Part shown: positions 1-9,130 of the stretch, one piece after another
Numbering within the stretch: the first letter of the stretch is position 1
Layout of the letters: the number at the start of each line of letters is the position of its first letter
From: Flavobacterium amnicola
GTDB lineage: Bacteria > Bacteroidota > Bacteroidia > Flavobacteriales > Flavobacteriaceae
Assembly: GCF_004122165.1 (NCBI RefSeq)
Contig: NZ_SBKO01000002.1
Location: 310,001 to 374,000, forward strand
Direction: 5' to 3'
Length of the DNA stretch: 64,000 bases
Translations under genes and position numbers: made by a program
Notes under the pieces: generated by a model
Database searches by the model: none
Seen by the model: only the letters and a program-made list of their open reading frames with translations
What the model was told of the DNA's origin: nothing

Positions 1-1079
1 CTTGGAACAAATCCACCCGAATCGCTTTCCATCGCAAAAATGTGATTTTCATTGTTTTTCTGAGCCAATTCCTGGTATTTATCCCCTCCTCTACCTCCAT
101 TTTCTTCATTCATGAATAAAACCACTCGAATCGTATTTTTTGGTTTGTAACCTATGTTTTTAAAAATATTGGCCACTTCCATACTTTGCACACAGCCAGC
201 TCCGTCATCATGAGATCCATCGGCCAAATCCCAAGAATCCAAATGTCCTCCCACCACAATAATATTTTCTGGGGTTGAGGTTCCTTTTATTTCTCCAATG
301 ACATTATGCGACAATACATCAGCTTCTTGATAACAAGATTGTTTGAAATAGAACTTTAGTGTCGGATTTTGTTTTAACATTTGACTCAACAAATTAGCAC
401 CATTAGTACTGATGGCACAGGCTGGAATTCGCTTATCAATTGATACATCTCCATAATTCGTATTTCCGGTGTGCGGAAAATCATCTAGGGTAAACGTTAA
501 TGAACGAACAATAACGCCCAAAGCACCATATTTTAGTGATTCTTTGGCGCCAGAACGACGCTGGTCACCGGCATCTCGATACGACAAAAATGCTTGCACG
601 TTTTCGGGATTCATCGGGCGATTAAAGAATATAATTTTACCGGTAAGTTTTGCTTCTCCTAACGTTTCTAATTCCTTTAGCGACTTCACTTCTACGACTT
701 CTGCCAAGATCCCTTTTTTGGGTGTCGCTACCGAACCACCGAGAGCGCAAATCGGAACCGCAACTTTCTTTTTTCCATCCAAAATATAAGCCGATTCTTT
801 TTCACCTCGCACCCATTTCGGAACCATTACTTCTTGTAAATATACTTTATCAAAAGTACCAGACGCTTCCATTTGTGCTTTGGTGTATTGTACAGCTTTT
901 TCAGCACCAACGGAACCTGAGAGACGATGTCCAATTGTATTCGACAAATAATCCAACCAAGAATAGCATTTCGAATTGGTTAACGATTGATGGTATATGG
1001 CCTTTAATTGTTCTTCATCACTAGATTGAGCAAACCCAAGGAATGAAGTGAATACGAGTAGGAAGGGCAATTTTTTCAT
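1..1079 (-). CDS. M28 family metallopeptidase, C-terminus cut by window edge
   Basis: About 359 codons are visible, starting at the ATG at 1079 and running open off the left edge. The N-terminus (MKKLPFLLVFTSFLGFAQ) is a signal peptide ending in AQ. A PA-like insert region follows, then the zinc-peptidase core: the GGHLDSWDLADGSHDDGAG stretch supplies the H-x-D and the bridging Asp, and NEENGGRGG near the cut end supplies the Glu-Glu catalytic/zinc pair. This matches secreted M28 aminopeptidases/carboxypeptidases of the PGCP (carboxypeptidase Q) type, which release amino acids from peptides outside the cell or in the periplasm. A TATTTTTG box (minus strand, 1107-1100) lies about 20 bases upstream and is a plausible -7 element. 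Whether a T9SS tail follows cannot be seen. Confidence 0.88.
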   Translation of the reverse strand, partial: MKKLPFLLVFTSFLGFAQSSDEEQLKAIYHQSLTNSKCYSWLDYLSNTIGHRLSGSVGAEKAVQYTKAQMEASGTFDKVYLQEVMVPKWVRGEKESAYILDGKKKVAVPICALGGSVATPKKGILAEVVEVKSLKELETLGEAKLTGKIIFFNRPMNPENVQAFLSYRDAGDQRRSGAKESLKYGALGVIVRSLTFTLDDFPHTGNTNYGDVSIDKRIPACAISTNGANLLSQMLKQNPTLKFYFKQSCYQEADVLSHNVIGEIKGTSTPENIIVVGGHLDSWDLADGSHDDGAGCVQSMEVANIFKNIGYKPKNTIRVVLFMNEENGGRGGDKYQELAQKNNENHIFAMESDSGGFVP

Positions 1080-1171
1080 TTTTTTGCATTTAGTTTCCTC
1101 AAAAATAAATCACATTCTTCAGAATATGAGCTAAATTTTTATTTATTTTTAAAGAAATAGCAGGAAATGTA

Positions 1172-1194
1172 AAAGCCTCAAAAATTGAGGCTTT
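1172..1194 (-). terminator. Rho-independent terminator
   Basis: A perfect 9-bp stem (1172-1180 with 1186-1194) has a 5-base loop and is followed on the minus strand by a short T run. It lies 37 bases past the stop of the saccharopine-dehydrogenase-like gene and separates it from the M28 gene. Confidence 0.75.
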
Positions 1195-1231
1195 AAAATT
1201 TAAAATCATTATTTTTTTTAACAAAAATTAC

Positions 1232-2434
1232 TTATTTCCCATCTACATAATCTTGTAAGTATTGGAATCTTTCGGTTAATTGACCGTTTTTACAAATAGT
1301 CCCTCGTTCCAAAATACCATCCGCATCATTATTGTACAAGGCTGGAATAACGTGTTCTAAGAACATTTCTCCAAAACCTTCACTCGCATCTTTAGGCAAT
1401 TCACAAGGTAGATTATCAACAGACATCACCACAATGGCTGCTGGATGATCATAATGCACTTCTTTGTGTTCACTAGGCAAATATCCAAAAATTGGATCAG
1501 CAATAGTAGAAGCACGAAGTGTACAAGCAATCGGACCATCAACATCACATGAAATATCGGCAACCACTTTAATTTTATTATCGTGTGCATTAAGCATTTC
1601 GCGAGTTAAAATCGCAGGAGCGCCATTTCCATAAAAATGTCCTGCCATGAAAATATCTGAAACTTTTGAAAAACGCTCAAAATTCGACGTATATTCCTGT
1701 GGATTGGCATAAAAATCCTTTTTATCGAAAGGTTTTCCGTCTATTCTTTTATTATAATCTTCTAAATCGATATGCGTATAAACGGGCTTATCGTAGTTCT
1801 TAGTCAGATAATCCTCAATCGAAACCTGTTTGATTTTCATCGCGTCAAGCATTTCTTTGGCTCCTAATCCAACTTTTCCATGACCAGTTAATACAATTTT
1901 AATTGGCGGCAACATTGGGCGACGCAAACGCTCAATCAATTCGTTTTGATCTTTCAATGTTTCTGCTTTCACTAAATTGAACAAATCAAACTTCATTCCG
2001 AAAGCGCGAATTCCGTTATAAGCTCCAACAATTCCAGCATAACGACCAAAACCAATTAATCGTTTGTTATTTTTATCAACAATTGTTTCATGATCAACAA
2101 GTGTGATGTTTTTTTCCAAACAAGCCACCAACAGTTTTCTGTTATACGATTGCTTTTTTATAGTATGCGAAAAGAAAAAATACGTTTTATTTGGAATTAG
2201 CGCCTCCACTGGAACTTCTTTAACCCCAATTAACACATCGCAATCGGAAACATCGGTATCGACTTTAATTCCTAATTCAGCATAAGCAGTATCCGGAAAA
2301 ACACGAATATCAGAAGATTCTACTTCAAAATCAGCCTGTGGAAATTGTTCTTTTAATTTTAGTAATTCAGTTGGAGTAAAAACCACTCGTCTGTCTGGCG
2401 GATTTTTACGCTCTTTTATTAATCCAAATTTCAT
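1232..2434 (-). CDS. NAD(P)-dependent dehydrogenase, saccharopine/alanine dehydrogenase family
   Basis: This 400-residue protein has an AlaDH/PNT-type N-terminal domain opening with KFGLIKERKNPPDRRV, as in lysine-forming saccharopine dehydrogenase and alanine dehydrogenase. FFFSHTIKKQ and FGRYAGIVGAYNG contain the His/Lys and Arg positions conserved in the LYS1-type family. A Rossmann-like segment around residue 180 (VLTGHGKVGLGAKEML) should bind the dinucleotide. Bacteroidota carry this gene without a fungal lysine pathway, so the physiological substrate (saccharopine, alanine or another amino/oxo acid) is not settled by sequence. The gene is monocistronic: a good promoter lies upstream and a terminator follows. 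I am confident in the family and not in the substrate. Confidence 0.85.
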   Translation of the reverse strand: MKFGLIKERKNPPDRRVVFTPTELLKLKEQFPQADFEVESSDIRVFPDTAYAELGIKVDTDVSDCDVLIGVKEVPVEALIPNKTYFFFSHTIKKQSYNRKLLVACLEKNITLVDHETIVDKNNKRLIGFGRYAGIVGAYNGIRAFGMKFDLFNLVKAETLKDQNELIERLRRPMLPPIKIVLTGHGKVGLGAKEMLDAMKIKQVSIEDYLTKNYDKPVYTHIDLEDYNKRIDGKPFDKKDFYANPQEYTSNFERFSKVSDIFMAGHFYGNGAPAILTREMLNAHDNKIKVVADISCDVDGPIACTLRASTIADPIFGYLPSEHKEVHYDHPAAIVVMSVDNLPCELPKDASEGFGEMFLEHVIPALYNNDADGILERGTICKNGQLTERFQYLQDYVDGK

Positions 2435-2490
2435 TAACTTGTTGATTATAGGGTTATATTATTATATAACTCATCGTTTATAATTTGTTA

Positions 2491-2520
2491 CAAATATAAC
2501 ATTTAGAATTCACAAAACAA
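2491..2520 (-). promoter_or_regulatory. Bacteroidota sigma-A promoter for the saccharopine-dehydrogenase-like gene
   Basis: On the minus strand TTG (2520-2518) is followed after 19 bases by TATATTTG (2498-2491). This fits the TTG-N17..23-TAnnTTTG pattern and gives a leader of about 50 bases. Confidence 0.6.
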
Positions 2521-2547
2521 CTCAAAAATATTATAGTCAAGCTATTT

Positions 2548-2575
2548 TTGAAACTGATTTCTTTATTTATATTTG
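2548..2575 (+). promoter_or_regulatory. Promoter for the serine hydrolase lipoprotein gene
   Basis: TTG (2548-2550) is followed after 17 bases by TATATTTG (2568-2575). An alternative TTG start codon at 2573 would lie inside the -7 element, which supports the ATG at 2594 as the real start. Confidence 0.6.
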
Positions 2576-2593
2576 TCTTTCAAGCTACTTAAA

Positions 2594-3805
2594 ATGACAT
2601 CCAGAATAAATATAAAACTACTCTTACTTTTTACAACATTAACTATCTGTTTTTCATGCACTGAACAACGAAAAGTAAAAAAAACAAAAGAAGAAAACAA
2701 AGTGGGTTCGGTATACCGAATGCAGCCTCTTGAGGACAGTTTACCTACTATCTCTGAAAAAAAGAAAAAAATCATCATCGATAGTTTAAACTATTTATAC
2801 GACAAAGAGTTTTTTAGTAATGATTACTCTGGAAGTGTATTAGTCGCTCAAAATGGTCATATTATTTACGAGAAGTATAGCGGTATGGCTAATTTCGAAA
2901 AACAAGAAGCGATAACGGCTCAAACACCACTACATATAGCTTCTGTAAGCAAAGTGTTAACCGCTACGGCAGTTTTATTACTTATAGATTCGAAACAATT
3001 GAAGCTGGATCAAAAAGTAAAAACGTTATTTCCTGATTTTCCTTACGAGGATATCACCATTCGAATGCTTTTAAACCATCGAAGTGGAATTAGAAATTAT
3101 AGTTATTTTATTGAGGACAAAGGCGTTTGGGACCGACATAAAACGCTTCAAAATACCGATATCATTCCGATTTTAGCCAATAATAATATTCAATTAGAAT
3201 TCAAACCGGATAGTAGATTTAGTTACTGTAATACCAATTATGCCATTTTGGCTTTAGTGATTGAAAAAATTACTAAAATGGATTATAAAGCAGCCATGAA
3301 AAAACTCATATTTGAACCTTTAAATATGAAAAATACTTTTGTTTTTGATATAAAAAAACACGCCGATACTGTTAGTGCTTCGTATAAAGGGAATTATATC
3401 AAGTATCCATTAAATCATTTGGATGATATTTATGGCGATAAAAACATTTATTCTACGGCGAGGGATTTGCTAAAATTTGATATGGCGACTTACAGTCCGA
3501 CATTTTTGAACAAAAAACTGTTAAAGGAAGTATTTAAAGGCTATAGTTACGAAAGCCGAGGCAAAAGAAACTACGGATTGGGAATACGCTTATTAGAATG
3601 GGGTGATGATAAAAAAATGTTCTATCACAACGGATGGTGGCATGGAAATACTTCTGCCTATATCAAATTGATTAATGAAAAAGCAACCTTAATAGCCCTT
3701 TCCAATAAATACACAAGAAAAGCCTATTACCTAAAATTGGCTACTGGTTTATTTGGAGACTATCCTTTTCATATTCGAAAAAAATCAGATGAATTAGTGG
3801 AATAG
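2594..3805 (+). CDS. Serine hydrolase, class C beta-lactamase family, lipoprotein
   Basis: Reading from the ATG at 2594 gives 403 residues. The N-terminus is a lipoprotein signal: a hydrophobic stretch ending in TICFSC, so the Cys would be lipidated. The catalytic SxxK motif is in SVSKVLT, the Tyr motif is YCN (in FSYCNTNYA), and the third box is HNG rather than KTG. This set marks PF00144 serine hydrolases, which include D-Ala-D-Ala carboxypeptidases and esterases as well as AmpC. Nothing indicates antibiotic resistance: a cell-envelope peptidase or esterase role is the more cautious reading. It is a single-gene unit directly upstream of ssrA. The frame could also open at a TTG at 2573, but that codon overlaps the promoter. 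Confidence 0.86.
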   Translation: MTSRINIKLLLLFTTLTICFSCTEQRKVKKTKEENKVGSVYRMQPLEDSLPTISEKKKKIIIDSLNYLYDKEFFSNDYSGSVLVAQNGHIIYEKYSGMANFEKQEAITAQTPLHIASVSKVLTATAVLLLIDSKQLKLDQKVKTLFPDFPYEDITIRMLLNHRSGIRNYSYFIEDKGVWDRHKTLQNTDIIPILANNNIQLEFKPDSRFSYCNTNYAILALVIEKITKMDYKAAMKKLIFEPLNMKNTFVFDIKKHADTVSASYKGNYIKYPLNHLDDIYGDKNIYSTARDLLKFDMATYSPTFLNKKLLKEVFKGYSYESRGKRNYGLGIRLLEWGDDKKMFYHNGWWHGNTSAYIKLINEKATLIALSNKYTRKAYYLKLATGLFGDYPFHIRKKSDELVE

Positions 3806-3823
3806 TTTTTGATATTTTTTCAT

Positions 3824-3831
3824 TAAGTTTG
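3824..3831 (+). promoter_or_regulatory. Possible -7 element for ssrA
   Basis: TAAGTTTG lies 12 bases before the mature tmRNA 5' end. No TTG sits at the usual distance (the nearest is only 12 bases upstream), so this is a -7-only assignment. Confidence 0.4.
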
Positions 3832-3843
3832 CAGACTTCATTT

Positions 3844-4238
3844 GGGGTCGACTGGTTTTGACAGCAAGTGGAATTAGATTGTAAGCATGTTGAGCATTGA
3901 GGTGTTGCTCATTAATATAATGTCTCAAAATTTTACACGGCGAAAATACTTACGCTTTAGCTGCTTAATCCGAATTATAGTACGATTTGCCTAGTCCCGA
4001 CCAGGTCGGGAAGCTGGATTCTCCTGAAAAGCCTTGGTTTATGGCGTTTCGTCAAGGAGAACCGTAAAAGTAAACCTAGAGAAGGTAATGCTTTAAATCC
4101 TTCTTGACATTGATAAAGCTAAGTGTTGTGTTGCTGTTCTTGGCGTAGCATAACATCGAAAATTTAATCAGGAACTAAACATGTAGAAAGCTTTTTGATT
4201 GCTTGTTTGGACCCGAGTTCGATTCTCGGCGACTCCAC
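3844..4238 (+). ncRNA. ssrA: tmRNA (transfer-messenger RNA)
   Basis: The RNA rescues ribosomes stalled on broken mRNAs and tags the stalled peptides for proteolysis. The 5' end GGGGTCG pairs with CGACTCC at 4230-4236 (one G.U) to form the alanyl acceptor stem, and the T-arm GTTCGATTC precedes it. The resume frame begins at 3939 with GGC GAA AAT ACT TAC GCT TTA GCT GCT TAA, which gives the tag GENTYALAA after the tRNA-borne alanine. It ends in the ALAA degron read by ClpXP-type proteases. The 3' CCA is not encoded (A at 4237, then CAG), so it must be added after transcription. A strong terminator follows. The exact 3' end is uncertain by one or two bases. Confidence 0.96.
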
Positions 4239-4245
4239 AGAAAAT

Positions 4246-4280
4246 AAAACCCCGTTCCGATAATCGGAACGGGGTTTTTT
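4246..4280 (+). terminator. Strong terminator after ssrA
   Basis: A long GC-rich stem (about 14 bp, 4247-4260 with 4264-4277, loop TAA) is followed by a T run. It is palindromic enough to serve the convergent M4 protease gene as well. Confidence 0.9.
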
Positions 4281-4298
4281 GTTACCAATACATTTTGG

Positions 4299-7200
4299 TT
4301 ATTCAATGATAATTCTTCTGGCTTCTTTTTTGCCATTACTTTCCACATTTAAAATATAAACTCCCGATGAAAGTGAGCTTAAATCAATTTGTTGATTAAA
4401 TGAAATACCAGTTGAATTGTATAGTTTACTATAAACAGATCGTCCTCTCATGTCAAATAATTGAACATTAACTTTATCTGTTGTAGATAATACAATGTTG
4501 AATTTTCCATTTGAAGGGTTAGGATAAACTGCGAATTGTTCGAATTGATTTTCTTCTTTAGATAAAGTTCCTTCAATTACGAAATTATCAATAATCGCTC
4601 CTTCTTCTGTTGCAGATTCATCTGATAAGAATACGAATCTAAACATCATGTTGGTTTGTGGTGCTAAAGTTCTAGAACCAAATCCAAAACTAGATAAATC
4701 ATAGCTGTACTGGCGTTTAGTACCATGCGTTCCTCCTCCTACTGGTCGCGTTAATGCAAATTCTCCTGTCCATTGTCCACCAATACAATTAAAACAATCT
4801 GTCCCGTTAGGTAATCTATTACTTGAATACCAATTAGCAGTTGCACCAGTTCCTAATTGTCCCCATGTAGCACCTCCATCTGTAGAATACTCCATATATA
4901 AAATATCCCAATCTGTTTCTAAATCATAAGCCATATCAAACTTCAACATCGGACTTGTAACCGTTGATAAATCATAACATTGTGATACTAGATATGATTT
5001 TGTAGCATCTGGGTATAATCCAGCTAATTTTGTAGCATACACAGGTGAATTTCCTGCAACTGTATTACTTAATTGTGTTTTTGTGGAAGTTCCTCTTTGC
5101 CATAAGTTATTTGTAGTACCACTTTCATCTATAGAAACTAAAACATCAGTGGCAGTGTTGAAATTATTAACGGTATTAACGGTACCATTTGTGTTTACCG
5201 TAATCACTGTTGTTTTCGTATTGTTTGTGGCATTTCCATCACTTGTAATGGTTGTTGTAACAGACAAAACGTGTGTACCTCTGGTTAAACCTGAAATTGA
5301 AATTGGGTATAATTGAGTAGAACAATTTGCCAAACTGCCTGTCCAAGTTTGATTAGTATTAGCACCACCATCGATATTATAAGAAATTGAAACCGAACTG
5401 ATACTTGCAGTTCCTGCATTTTCGAAAACAATTGAAGCGGAATATGGCGCACCACAGGCAATATTAGAAACTCCTGAAATCGTTTTTAAAGCAACATCAT
5501 TCGCATATCCCACATAGGCAGTACCAACATTTACTGCATACCAAGCATTCATTACCGATTGCACTTCCTGACTACTTGCGCAATATAATGCACTAGCAAC
5601 CGCAATACTAGCCGTACGGGCGTCACTAAATTTTGCATTTGGAGTTAAATAATCTCTCTCCACATAATAAGCAATTTGAGAAGACTTCGTCATTCCAATC
5701 CCCGTTACATTATAAGTATCAGGCCCACCATTTGCTGCAGAAGCATTATTAGTTCCTGACTTACCAGCAGTTAAAATATAAAACCAGTGGTTCAAAACAC
5801 CACTATTGTTATGTACTCCACAATTGTCATTTCCTGAACCTGGAGTATTACAAGCTGGAATAATTCCACTATCATCCTGTGTATCTGTATATCGAGTTCC
5901 TAAAAAAGTATCTGGGTTATTTCTAGTTAAAGGATAACTCATAGAACGTAAAGGATTAGTAGCCAATTCTTCTCCGATTTTCCAAACACCTAACGTTCCA
6001 GGCGAAGCCGTGTCTGTACCCGCATTAAGATTACCGAACTTAGCATACTGTTCTATACATGCACCCCAAATATCCGAATAGCCTTCATTCATTGCTCCTG
6101 ATTGATTAGCATAAACTAGATTTGCGGTATACTGACAAACTGCATGACCAATTTCATGTCCGATTACATCCACAGAAGTTAAAACGTTAAAACTGCTTCC
6201 ATCACCATAACGCATCACAGAACCTGTCCATTGAGCATTATCCCATCCAGTTGTACCATTATTGGTCGCATTATAATGAACATAACTTCTTATTTGTCCA
6301 TTCGCATCGTCAAAACTATTTCTGTTAAAGGTATTTTTCCAAAAATCAAACGTTTTCATTGCACCCCAATGGGCATCTAGAGCTGCATTATCTTTACTTG
6401 CATGACCTGCAACATAATTTCCATCTGTCCAAACATTATCATTGTCTTGAAAATGTGTTGAAGGCATGGTATTCGTATTTGCACTATTATAAGTAACAAT
6501 ACCATTACCTCTGGTAGCATCATTTAAAACATATTTACTTAAACCTGTATCAAGTGAAGTTTCAATGCTTTTTGTTCCACTATAACGTGTAGCAGCGGTT
6601 GCAGTCAATAATGCATTGGTTGATTTTCCAACAACAGCTTCTTCAACTTTATCCGAATACGATTTAATTTGTTTGTCAGAAATTAATCCAGTGGCGTGTT
6701 TAATAATGGCATTTTTAAATAAAATTTCACCTGAATTCGCATCTACATAGACATCTTCTCTAGAAATTGGAGCCGTTGCATAAATATCATACTTATAAGC
6801 CAAACTAACTTTTCCAGTAATTGCATTTGAAAATAAAACCAATTCCCCTTTCGGCATGCTATACTCCATCAAGCTTGCTTGTGCAGGATCTTGCCATAAA
6901 TATTTTTGAGCTCCAACACTATTAATCGCAAGTGAAAGTCCCGTATCTGGAGATAGTGACGCTTTTAAATTTGCTTGTGAAGCATCATACAACTCCCCAT
7001 TAACTGATACTACAGTTCCATTTAAGGAATGCAAAATTAATGTCCCAAACTCAACTTTTATACCATTGAAGTATTGTTGCATTCTTTCGTGAGTCATTCC
7101 TGAAACATCAGAAGTCGTTCTAATCGTTTGATATGTATAACCTGCTTTTAAATTATACATTTTATTAAATTGAGACATTGCCGTTTCTTTAGAAACTGGT

Positions 7201-7319
7201 TGGTCTAATTTTAATGTTTTTTGATATGGAACATCTGTTTCGTGTTTTGCAGTATGTTGTGCAAACGTTCCCATCGAAAATAAAGCCAAAATTGGCAACA
7301 AATGGTATTTGTTTTTCAT
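4299..7319 (-). CDS. Secreted thermolysin-family (M4) metalloprotease with T9SS sorting domain
   Basis: This 1006-residue preproprotease starts with a signal peptide ending in TFAQ. An FTP/PepSY-type propeptide covers about residues 40-210, with the mature M4 catalytic domain from about 230 to 610. Zinc and catalytic residues are in HEIGH (His388, Glu389, His392) and the downstream Glu412 of AMNEGYSD. A CARDB-like beta domain (about 620-715), an adhesion-like beta-sandwich with many aromatic residues (about 720-925) and a T9SS type A domain (YPNPSNGKF ... GVYILNVE) close the chain. Secretion across the outer membrane by the gliding-associated T9SS follows from that tail. The role is extracellular protein degradation, typical of proteolytic flavobacteria. 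The monocistronic gene converges on ssrA. Confidence 0.95.
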   Translation of the reverse strand: MKNKYHLLPILALFSMGTFAQHTAKHETDVPYQKTLKLDQPVSKETAMSQFNKMYNLKAGYTYQTIRTTSDVSGMTHERMQQYFNGIKVEFGTLILHSLNGTVVSVNGELYDASQANLKASLSPDTGLSLAINSVGAQKYLWQDPAQASLMEYSMPKGELVLFSNAITGKVSLAYKYDIYATAPISREDVYVDANSGEILFKNAIIKHATGLISDKQIKSYSDKVEEAVVGKSTNALLTATAATRYSGTKSIETSLDTGLSKYVLNDATRGNGIVTYNSANTNTMPSTHFQDNDNVWTDGNYVAGHASKDNAALDAHWGAMKTFDFWKNTFNRNSFDDANGQIRSYVHYNATNNGTTGWDNAQWTGSVMRYGDGSSFNVLTSVDVIGHEIGHAVCQYTANLVYANQSGAMNEGYSDIWGACIEQYAKFGNLNAGTDTASPGTLGVWKIGEELATNPLRSMSYPLTRNNPDTFLGTRYTDTQDDSGIIPACNTPGSGNDNCGVHNNSGVLNHWFYILTAGKSGTNNASAANGGPDTYNVTGIGMTKSSQIAYYVERDYLTPNAKFSDARTASIAVASALYCASSQEVQSVMNAWYAVNVGTAYVGYANDVALKTISGVSNIACGAPYSASIVFENAGTASISSVSISYNIDGGANTNQTWTGSLANCSTQLYPISISGLTRGTHVLSVTTTITSDGNATNNTKTTVITVNTNGTVNTVNNFNTATDVLVSIDESGTTNNLWQRGTSTKTQLSNTVAGNSPVYATKLAGLYPDATKSYLVSQCYDLSTVTSPMLKFDMAYDLETDWDILYMEYSTDGGATWGQLGTGATANWYSSNRLPNGTDCFNCIGGQWTGEFALTRPVGGGTHGTKRQYSYDLSSFGFGSRTLAPQTNMMFRFVFLSDESATEEGAIIDNFVIEGTLSKEENQFEQFAVYPNPSNGKFNIVLSTTDKVNVQLFDMRGRSVYSKLYNSTGISFNQQIDLSSLSSGVYILNVESNGKKEARRIIIE

Positions 7320-7557
7320 AAGTGGTTGTTTTTAGTATTTGGGAAGCAATATTAGTAAAAAAACAATTTAAAAATTCATGATACTGCAAAATTTTTACTG
7401 TTTTAGTAAAATTTTCATTATTTTCTTCAATCAGCCAACACAAAAGAGTTTAAAACAGCTATAATTCACGAATAAAATCTAAGTAGCTAATTTTTAGACA
7501 CATATATAAACATAAGGTTTTTTTTACTAAATTTGATTGAATGAAATCAACGTAACC

Positions 7558-8457
7558 ATGTCTAAACAAACCACTTACCTACTTGGCATTCTTGCAACAA
7601 TAGTTTTAGGAAGCCTTTTGTATTCTAAATTTTGTTGCAAATGTTGCGAACCAAAAGATAAAACAGCTCCAAATACAACGAAGGTTAATACTGACATTGA
7701 AAGCGCATTTCATTTAAAAGGAAGTGATTTTGAATATAATACAGAGAAAAACTTTAATTTCTCCAACAACTTTTTTAATCATCTTGAACCAGTAGATGCA
7801 AATATTAATATAGGTATTGAAAAATTGAAAACCTATTTCGATAAAAAACCCAACGGAAGTTTATTAATAACTGGATATTGTTTAACTACCGAAAAAAACA
7901 CTTCCGCTTTCCCTAATTTAGGATTTGCTCGCGCCAATGATGTGAAAAATTATTTTATTTCTAAAGGAATCCCTTCCAATCGATTTGAAATTAATGGTGA
8001 AATCAAAGCCGCTTTAACAGCTGATAATCAAACCTTAGTAGGACCAATTACCTACGCTGTTTCAAATGATATTGTAGATACAAAAGGTGATGATTGGAAT
8101 GCTTTAAAGGAAAAAATTACCGAAGATCCACTGATATTATATTTTAATACCAACCAAACCGAGATTAATTTAACTCCTGAAGAAAGACAAAAAATTGCGG
8201 ATTTAAGTACCTATCTTGATCATGTACAGAATGCGAAAATTAGCTGTGTCGGCCATTCCGATAGTGTTGGAGATCGAAATATTAATATTCAATTAGGAAA
8301 AGAACGTGCTGATTTTGCCAAAGAATATTTAGTTAAAAATGGCATTAATCCTGAAAGAATTGAAGCCACATCTAAAGGTCCCGATGAACCCATTGCCGAC
8401 AACCTCACTCCTGAAGGTAAAGCCAAAAACAGAAGAACTGTAATTACTTTAAAATAA
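7558..8457 (+). CDS. OmpA family protein with two tandem OmpA-like domains
   Basis: From the ATG at 7558 the protein has 299 residues. The first 25 form one membrane segment (YLLGILATIVLGSLLY) followed by a Cys-rich patch (KFCCKCC). Two peptidoglycan-binding OmpA-like domains follow. The first (about 60-165) is degenerate, while the second (about 185-298) keeps NTNQTEI, GHSDSVGD, RA-x-x-x-x-x-L and the terminal KNRRTVI signature. It probably anchors the envelope to the cell wall from an inner-membrane or lipid-anchored position. The next gene is 22 bases downstream and also begins with a membrane helix, so the two are probably co-transcribed. The frame could also open at a TTG at 7537. A TAAATTTG box at 7528-7535 makes that start unlikely. 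Confidence 0.85.
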   Translation: MSKQTTYLLGILATIVLGSLLYSKFCCKCCEPKDKTAPNTTKVNTDIESAFHLKGSDFEYNTEKNFNFSNNFFNHLEPVDANINIGIEKLKTYFDKKPNGSLLITGYCLTTEKNTSAFPNLGFARANDVKNYFISKGIPSNRFEINGEIKAALTADNQTLVGPITYAVSNDIVDTKGDDWNALKEKITEDPLILYFNTNQTEINLTPEERQKIADLSTYLDHVQNAKISCVGHSDSVGDRNINIQLGKERADFAKEYLVKNGINPERIEATSKGPDEPIADNLTPEGKAKNRRTVITLK

Positions 8458-8479
8458 ACTAACCAAAACCAATTTAACT

Positions 8480-9061
8480 ATGTGTTTTTTAATCCCCTTT
8501 CTAGTAGGTCTTATAAGTGCCATTTTGGGTTATTTATTGGGCAAAATGTTATCAGGAGGTAACGATTTAAATTTGCAATCAAAATTAGAGGTCAGTCAAG
8601 CCGAGAATGATAAATTAAATGGAAAAATTCATTTGCTTGAAAAAGATTTAGAGGCTTGCAAAAAACAATCCGCAAAATGGAAATCAGACCTCGATTCTTC
8701 AAAAACAAAAAGTAGTGATGAAAGCGCTCAAGGTTTTGCATCCGTAAGTGAAACGTCAATACCTTTTGATGCCGCTTTGGCTTTAGCTGCTTTCGGAAAA
8801 AAAATAAAACAAGATGATTTAAAAATTGTAGAAGGCATTGGCCCTAAAATTGAGCAATTATATCACAATGAAGACATTAAAACTTGGAAAGCATTGTCTG
8901 AAACTCCTTTGAAAAAATCAAAAGCCATTTTAGCCGCCGCAGGTGATAAATATGCCGTACACAATCCTGGAAGTTGGGCAAAACAAGCCTTAATGGCCTA
9001 TCAGGGCAAATGGGCAAAACTTAAAAAATGGCAGGAAAAACACAAAGGCGGAAAAGAATAA
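8480..9061 (+). CDS. Membrane-anchored coiled-coil protein with helix-hairpin-helix domain
   Basis: The 193-residue product opens with a single hydrophobic helix containing glycines (LVGLISAILGYLLGKML). A coiled coil rich in Lys, Glu and Gln spans about residues 30-80. The C-terminal half (from about 115) has DDLKIVEGIGPKIEQLY, the helix-hairpin-helix motif found in L21-linked/DUF4332-like and NADH-dehydrogenase-associated HhH modules. KAILAAAGDKYAVHNPGSW is a second conserved-looking block. HhH motifs usually bind DNA or mediate protein contacts. What such a domain does beside an OmpA protein is unknown. The gene starts 22 bases after the OmpA gene and ends just before a terminator, so the two form a small operon. 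Confidence 0.8.
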   Translation: MCFLIPFLVGLISAILGYLLGKMLSGGNDLNLQSKLEVSQAENDKLNGKIHLLEKDLEACKKQSAKWKSDLDSSKTKSSDESAQGFASVSETSIPFDAALALAAFGKKIKQDDLKIVEGIGPKIEQLYHNEDIKTWKALSETPLKKSKAILAAAGDKYAVHNPGSWAKQALMAYQGKWAKLKKWQEKHKGGKE

Positions 9062-9088
9062 AACTACTGCAACACACCTAAATTATTA

Positions 9089-9120
9089 TCCTGCATTCAC
9101 AATAAATGCAGGATTTTTTT
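9089..9120 (+). terminator. Terminator of the OmpA-HhH operon
   Basis: A perfect 9-bp stem (9089-9097 with 9105-9113) with a 7-base loop is followed by T7. It lies only 10 bases before the start of the next small gene. Confidence 0.85.
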
Positions 9121-9130
9121 ATATTTGACT

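Noticed and set aside
469..1024. Plus-strand frames opposite the truncated M28 peptidase
   Set aside because: The minus strand has a full signal peptide and zinc-peptidase motifs through the same bases, and the plus frames have no domain.
5083..5316. Plus-strand hydrophobic frame of 77 residues
   Set aside because: It is antisense to the CARDB-like region of the M4 protease, where Thr/Asn-rich codons read as Val/Leu on the other strand.
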